A DNA stretch of 64,000 bases from Lysobacterales bacterium. GTDB taxonomy: Bacteria; Pseudomonadota; Gammaproteobacteria; Xanthomonadales; Rhodanobacteraceae. The stretch is taken from contig JADJHN010000002.1 in assembly GCA_016707485.1 (NCBI GenBank), positions 1,364,001-1,428,000 on the forward strand. Direction: 5' to 3'. Made by a program: the position numbers and the translations under genes. The notes below the pieces were generated by a model. It saw nothing but the letters and a program-made list of their open reading frames with translations, was not told the origin of the DNA and did not search any database. Of this stretch, positions 59,774 through 64,000 are shown piece after piece (positions within the stretch are counted from its first letter, which is position 1; every line of letters starts with the position of its first letter).

Positions 59774-62458
59774 TCAGCTACGCAGCCGCGAAAGGGCAAG
59801 GCCCAGTTCCGCGGCGCTGGCGAAACGCGCATCGGGCGCACAACGAACGCAGCGCAGGATCACCGTTTCCAGCTCCGGCGGGATCCCGGCCCACAAGCTC
59901 GAAGGCCGAACGGGCGCATCGCTGACCTGGGCCTGGTAGATCTCCATCGTGTTGCCGCCGGCAAAAGGCTTGCCGCCGCAGAACATTTCGCTCATGAGCA
60001 CGCCACATGCGTAGATGTCGGAGCGCTCGTCGACCTCGCCTGCGGAAAGTTGTTCGGGCGAGCAATAGTCGGGGGTACCGACAAAGGTCCCGGCTTCGGT
60101 ATGGCCCGGCGTGCTGCGCCGCAGTGGTCGGGCAATGCCGAAATCCATCAGCTTGGCGTTGCCGTTGGCTTCAAGAATCAGGTTTTCCGGCTTGATGTCG
60201 CGATGCAGTACGCCCACCTCGTGCGCGGCGGCAAGGCCGGCGGCGAGCTGGCGCGCAATGCGCAAGGCAGCCGAGTACGGCACGCGTTTCGCCTCGCTGA
60301 GCAGATAGCGCAAGGTCAGACCACGCACGTATTCCATCGAGATGTATGGATGACCGTCGACCTCGCCGAAATCAAAGGTGCGCAGCACATTGGGATGGGT
60401 GATGCGGCGTGCGAGCTTGATTTCGCTCTTCAGGCGATCAAGCTGCTCGACATCGACGAGCAGGCCGGGTCGCAGCATCTTCAAGGCAACGACGTCGTCG
60501 AGTTCGATGTCGTGCGCCTTGTAGACGATACCCATGCCGCCTTCGCCGAGGGCGGAGATGATCCGGTAGCGGCCGCCGAGGACGCTTCCGACGGCAATTG
60601 CGTTGCCGCGTGATGGTGCCGGGGTTGCTGCGGCTTTCGTGGCAATGGTGCGCTTGCTGCGGGAGATGGCGCTGCGCTCTTCAGGCTCGGGCAACGCCGC
60701 CGCGACGAGGGCGTAGTATTTCCTGCCGCTGAAAATCCCGTCGAGGACGGTCAGTGCAGAGGCTGGCAACTCCGCCTTGAGCGCTTCACCGGTGCCGCGC
60801 GTGAACAGCAACTGCCCGACGGGGGCGTCGCACAGCAGGTAATCGGCATGCGCGACCGGCGTGCCCAGGGTGATGTTGCGATCGGCGCGAACGATATCGC
60901 CATCGACCAGTGCCCCGGCAGGCAACGGAATGTTCAGTTGTGCACAATCCCGCAACAGGGTGACCCAGAAGCGTGCGGCTTCATGCAGGCGCTGCTGGCC
61001 GCGGAGCAGGATGCGCCAGCGTGCGCCGTCCATTTGCAGCAGTTCCACTCCCTCACTGGCAGCCAATGCGGCAAGCAGCTCCTCGGTCCCGCCGTAGGCG
61101 AGGGCGCGCTGGCCGATGTCGGTCTGCGCCGTGACCGGGCCCAGCAGATGGCGGAACTCGATTTCCAGCAAGGCCGCCGAGTCATGCTGCGGCGCTGCCG
61201 ATGCGGCCTTTTCCGCGGGCAAGCCGGATTCGTTGCCGGGTTCCGGCAGGAATCGGGCCATCTGCCCGACATAACCCTCGATGTCGTTTTTCTCGCGCAG
61301 GTCCGAAAGCAGCGAATCGAAGGCGCTGGCAAGGCGTCCGAGCACATCGCTGCTTTCAATGCCGACATGGGTGCGGTAATCACCCGCTGCCGCGGCCTCG
61401 GCTGCCTTTGCCATGTGCGCGATCGGGCGCAAGATGCGCCGGGCGAAAAAGATTGCCAGCAGGATTGCGATCAGCATCGAAACCAGACCGGCCAGGACGA
61501 CCCGATTGAGGATGGCACCATAGCTGCCGGTGATCTGGTCGGTCGGGCTCATGATCGCCACGCTGCCGAGCTTGCCTTCGCCTGTGGCAGCAGCCGGAAC
61601 GATGCGCGCGCTCCATTCCTGTGCGGAAAAATGCAAGGGCACATGATCGATCGAGCCGCCGGCCTGCATGGTCGGCAGCCATTGCGCCTTGTGCCTGGCG
61701 AACGCGGCGCGAAGTTCCGCTGCGGCCGCTGCATCGAGCGAGCTGGCGACCAGCACGGCATCCTGGTCGGTCGGCAACCAGAATGCCAGTTCCGCGCCGC
61801 TCACCTTGGCCACGGCCTGCGACAGCGCATCGTTGACTTGCAGAGCGACGAGCAGGAATCCGAGCAGGTCCTGGTCACGCGCCAGCGGCATGATGGCGGC
61901 TTGATAAAGACGATCACCCTCCCGCCAGTAGCCACTGAACGGTGTTGCCGCGCTGATCGCCGGCGCTACCATCGGATCCTCGGCCAGCGATGCGGCAAAG
62001 GCATCATTTTCATCGGTACGTGCCAACACTTCGCCGGAGGAGTCGAGCAGGATCGCCAGATCCATGCCGAAATCACGCTGCCGCTCAAGCAGCAGGTCGC
62101 GCATCGACCGCGTGTCGCGCGTACCGCCGTCGACACTTTCCTCGCCGCCAAGGCCCGGCAGGTTGCCACTTCCCGAGGCATCGGCGATGTACTTGATGAA
62201 TCCGGAATCGGCGGCGATCAGGCGCACCGCCAATTGCAGCTGGTCGAGGCGTCGTTGCTCGAACTCGCGCTGTACCGCGGCGCTGGTGTCGACGGCCTTG
62301 TCGACGGCCTGGCGTGCTATCTCGCGGCCCTGCACCCAGGTCACGACGACGGCGCTGCCGACGGCAAGGGCAATCAGGAAAGCCATGCCGAGAAACAGGC
62401 GCACGGCCAAAGGAACGCTGATCTGCCCCGCCTGCCGGTGCCGTTCAATAGGCTGCAT
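59774..62458 (-). CDS. Membrane sensor Ser/Thr kinase: periplasmic sensor, HAMP, cyclase-like domain, kinase
   Basis: About 894 residues from ATG 62458 (ATG 62473 adds five). Order: helix 1 (about 20-42), large periplasmic sensor region of CACHE-like size (about 45-310), helix 2 (AGLVSMLIAILLAIFFARR), HAMP (to about 390), a 220-residue middle domain and a C-terminal kinase (about 625-890). The kinase motifs are complete: LGEGGMGIVYKAHD, ALKML, HRDIKPENLIL, DFGIARPL, GTPDYCSPEQ. The middle domain has a GDIVRADRNITLGTPVAHAD segment reminiscent of the class III cyclase core but lacks its metal aspartates (inference). The start overlaps the stop of the cupredoxin-like gene, and the porin-like gene follows. 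Confidence 0.88.
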   Translation of the reverse strand: MQPIERHRQAGQISVPLAVRLFLGMAFLIALAVGSAVVVTWVQGREIARQAVDKAVDTSAAVQREFEQRRLDQLQLAVRLIAADSGFIKYIADASGSGNLPGLGGEESVDGGTRDTRSMRDLLLERQRDFGMDLAILLDSSGEVLARTDENDAFAASLAEDPMVAPAISAATPFSGYWREGDRLYQAAIMPLARDQDLLGFLLVALQVNDALSQAVAKVSGAELAFWLPTDQDAVLVASSLDAAAAAELRAAFARHKAQWLPTMQAGGSIDHVPLHFSAQEWSARIVPAAATGEGKLGSVAIMSPTDQITGSYGAILNRVVLAGLVSMLIAILLAIFFARRILRPIAHMAKAAEAAAAGDYRTHVGIESSDVLGRLASAFDSLLSDLREKNDIEGYVGQMARFLPEPGNESGLPAEKAASAAPQHDSAALLEIEFRHLLGPVTAQTDIGQRALAYGGTEELLAALAASEGVELLQMDGARWRILLRGQQRLHEAARFWVTLLRDCAQLNIPLPAGALVDGDIVRADRNITLGTPVAHADYLLCDAPVGQLLFTRGTGEALKAELPASALTVLDGIFSGRKYYALVAAALPEPEERSAISRSKRTIATKAAATPAPSRGNAIAVGSVLGGRYRIISALGEGGMGIVYKAHDIELDDVVALKMLRPGLLVDVEQLDRLKSEIKLARRITHPNVLRTFDFGEVDGHPYISMEYVRGLTLRYLLSEAKRVPYSAALRIARQLAAGLAAAHEVGVLHRDIKPENLILEANGNAKLMDFGIARPLRRSTPGHTEAGTFVGTPDYCSPEQLSAGEVDERSDIYACGVLMSEMFCGGKPFAGGNTMEIYQAQVSDAPVRPSSLWAGIPPELETVILRCVRCAPDARFASAAELGLALSRLRS

Positions 62459-63104
62459 TGTCGCTCGTTCCATAGGGCTTGCCGAATTTGTTCATGTGCT
62501 GCGGGATGCGCCGCAGGTTCAGGTCGAGGACGACCTCCGCTGCGGCAGTCTCGCCGGGCGTTGCCTTGACATGCCAGGGTTTGGCGCGGTCATGCCAGAC
62601 CACGAGGTCGCCGCGCTCCTTTGGCAGATTGGCCAGGCTGAACCGGCCTTGTGCATCGGGATGGGTGAAGTAGGGCGTGTCGAGAACGAGGATGTGTCCG
62701 ATCATCGAGTGATGGACGTTGCAGTAGACGCGCACATAGCCGGCATGGCTGAAGGTCACCGTGTGGCCTTCGCCCTGGGCATAGAGGCCGACATCGAAGG
62801 CATTGTTGCGTGATGTCGAGAAGGCGTTGTGCAGGATCGCGTCCTGATTCGGAAAACGCACCACGCTGCCGACCACGATCGGAAGGATATGCGGCACGAA
62901 CTGCTTGCGTTCGGTGCTCATCGAGTATTCGCTGACCGAAGGCTCCAGTCGGGCTGGCGACGCGGGGCGAAAATAAACCACCGCTTCGGCGGCTTCTTCG
63001 GCGCGCAAGGCCTTGCCGTCGACCATCAGGCTGACCTTGCCTTCGAGTCCGGCCGAGTTTGCGCAACATGGCGCCAACAGTAGTGCGAGCAGAAATCCGC
63101 GCAT
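62445..63104 (-). CDS. Periplasmic cupredoxin-like protein (methylamine-utilisation/plastocyanin type)
   Basis: 219 residues from ATG 63104 with a signal peptide (MRGFLLALLLAPCCANSAG). A type-1-copper-like ligand set is visible: a histidine in DAILHNAFSTS, then Cys, His and Met in VYCNVHHSMIGHILVL. A C-terminal domain (about 145-215) with GRFSLANLPKERGDLVVWHD resembles carboxypeptidase-regulatory beta-sandwich folds. Proteins of this sort occur beside membrane sensor proteins. The gene overlaps the sensor kinase start by 14 bases, so the product may be the partner or signal of that sensor. Confidence 0.83.
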   Translation of the reverse strand: MRGFLLALLLAPCCANSAGLEGKVSLMVDGKALRAEEAAEAVVYFRPASPARLEPSVSEYSMSTERKQFVPHILPIVVGSVVRFPNQDAILHNAFSTSRNNAFDVGLYAQGEGHTVTFSHAGYVRVYCNVHHSMIGHILVLDTPYFTHPDAQGRFSLANLPKERGDLVVWHDRAKPWHVKATPGETAAAEVVLDLNLRRIPQHMNKFGKPYGTSDNAAY

Positions 63105-63170
63105 ATGCCCCCCTGTCCCCGGCACGATGATACGTCAGCCGGCAGGCATCGGTTTGCCTGCGGACCTGGG

Positions 63171-63737
63171 CTATTTCTTCGCGGGCTTTGGTGCCTTCGG
63201 CTTTGCCGCCGGCTTCTTCGCCGGAGCGGCCTTGGCGGATGCGCCGGCTTTGCCTGCTTTCGATGCGCTTGCCGGTTTTTGCGTTTTTGCCTTGGCTGCG
63301 GCCTCGCCGGCGCTGCCACGGCCAGGGGCATTGAACGCCTGCAGCACTTCGCTGAATGTCCATGGCAAGGCGTGCGCGCCCTGGCCGCCAAGCGCCTCGG
63401 CCGACTGCTGTTGCCATTCGGCGAAGGCTTGCTTCAGGCCTTCGGCAAATTCGGTCTGGCTGCGCACCGCGGTTTCGACCGTGCCCTGCAAGGGCGCGGC
63501 GCCGGCACCCAAGGAATTCCAGAACTCAGCGCCGGGAATTTTCGCGAGCGCGTTCCAGTCGTTGGTGGTCAGCATGCGCTCGGTTTCAGCCAGGGTGCGT
63601 TGCACCGCCTCGCTGGTTCCCGCGGCGCCGGCCTGCATCCAGCGTTGGCGATTTTCCTGGAGCAAGGTGCCGATGCGCAGGACCAGTTCGAGATTGGCCT
63701 TGTACAAGGCCATTGGCGTCTTCGAATTCACGTTCAT
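63171..63737 (-). CDS. Phasin-family protein with Lys/Ala/Pro-rich tail
   Basis: 188 residues. The first 135 are amphipathic helices with the phasin pattern (LELVLRIGTLLQENRQRW, SQTEFAEGLKQAFAEWQQQ). The last 50 are a low-complexity AKxxKPA tail like those of histone-H1-like or PHA-granule/DNA-binding proteins. AGGAG lies 7 bases before the ATG. It probably coats polyhydroxyalkanoate granules and may also contact DNA through the tail; no PHA synthase gene is in the window. Confidence 0.85.
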   Translation of the reverse strand: MNVNSKTPMALYKANLELVLRIGTLLQENRQRWMQAGAAGTSEAVQRTLAETERMLTTNDWNALAKIPGAEFWNSLGAGAAPLQGTVETAVRSQTEFAEGLKQAFAEWQQQSAEALGGQGAHALPWTFSEVLQAFNAPGRGSAGEAAAKAKTQKPASASKAGKAGASAKAAPAKKPAAKPKAPKPAKK

Positions 63738-63836
63738 CGCAGTCTCCTGTCGAGGATTTCAGGAACATTGCGCAAGCATGGCACAGGCGGCCGACGATCT
63801 CACCAGCCGCCCGGGAATTCGGGGTGATGGCCCGGA

Positions 63837-64000
63837 TCAGTCTGCAGGCGGGGTTTGCCTGGGATGGATGACGCCGCCCTTCATGACGAACATGACGTGT
63901 TGCATGACCTTGATGTCGCTCAGCGGATCGCCCTCGACGCCGATGATGTCGGCAAACTTGCCGACTTCGAGCGAACCGAGATCCCGCGAGCGGCGGAGCA
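63837..64000 (-). CDS. C-terminal end of an amidohydrolase (5' part outside window)
   Basis: Fifty-four codons in the minus frame read RDLGSLEVGKFADIIGVEGD, then PLSDIKVMQHVMFVMKGG, ending TPPAD. This is the classic C-terminal closure of metal-dependent amidohydrolases of the imidazolonepropionase/prolidase-like group. The catalytic metal site is beyond the window edge. Confidence 0.85.
   Translation of the reverse strand, partial: LRRSRDLGSLEVGKFADIIGVEGDPLSDIKVMQHVMFVMKGGVIHPRQTPPAD

Noticed and set aside
58640..62569. 657- and 573-codon open frames opposite the porin-like gene and sensor kinase
   Set aside because: They follow the antisense codon phase of well-supported genes and show no signal peptide, domain or start signals.

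Overview
The window looks like chromosomal DNA of a GC-rich gammaproteobacterium of the order Lysobacterales (Xanthomonadales). The evidence is the type of 16S gene, a lid-less 187-residue adenylate kinase, a PPi-type phosphofructokinase next to a proton-pumping pyrophosphatase, the rubredoxin/thiE/hemL block, and several secreted proteins carrying a terminal 'IFxDGFE' motif that I associate with this lineage. Species cannot be fixed from sequence reading alone.

Layout. 0-7.5 kb: the tail of an outer-membrane-type protein, a TonB-dependent receptor with a clean terminator, two convergent overlapping sulfotransferases and an Asp/Asn beta-hydroxylase-type oxygenase. 7.5-10.7 kb: pilU, a DUF4398 lipoprotein coupled to an OmpA-like protein, and a small YdcH-type protein. 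10.9-18.9 kb: the transsulfuration genes cbs and cystathionine gamma-lyase/synthase, separated by 5.4 kb of accessory genes (two methyltransferases with extra C-terminal domains, a frameshifted FkbM methyltransferase, a secreted FG-GAP protein). 19-24.3 kb: a polysaccharide/glycolipid-type cluster (large membrane protein, methyltransferase, GtrA flippase, GT2 glycosyltransferase, sugar epimerase) containing a 20-G homopolymer. 24.5-35 kb: housekeeping genes, including a pyrophosphate energy block (hppA, a membrane protein, pfp) divergent from adk, then a membrane protein, mpl, a LON-domain protein and an SDR, closed by a 284-bp inverted-repeat element. 35-43 kb: secreted proteins, a second transsulfuration-type enzyme, gene remains (a hemL tail and a beta-propeller), and two large divergent beta-helix proteins. 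43-49 kb: an ECF sigma factor/Ser-Thr kinase pair, hemL, thiE and rubredoxin. 49-54.9 kb: a complete rRNA operon (16S-tRNA-Ala-tRNA-Ile-23S-5S) with duplicated pieces. 55-64 kb: recQ, a POT peptide transporter, a three-gene cupredoxin/sensor-kinase/porin operon, a phasin, and the end of an amidohydrolase.

Functional links. hppA and pfp both handle pyrophosphate, so glycolytic flux and membrane energisation can be tied to PPi. cbs and the two PLP enzymes handle cysteine/homocysteine interconversion. The epimerase-GT2-GtrA set is the minimal kit for making, transferring and flipping a lipid-linked sugar. The strongest candidate for a poorly described system is the 58.6-63.1 kb operon: a periplasmic copper-type protein, a membrane sensor whose cytoplasmic output is a Ser/Thr kinase with a degenerate cyclase-like domain before it, and an outer-membrane barrel. 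The second is the recurring DGFE terminal motif on secreted proteins.
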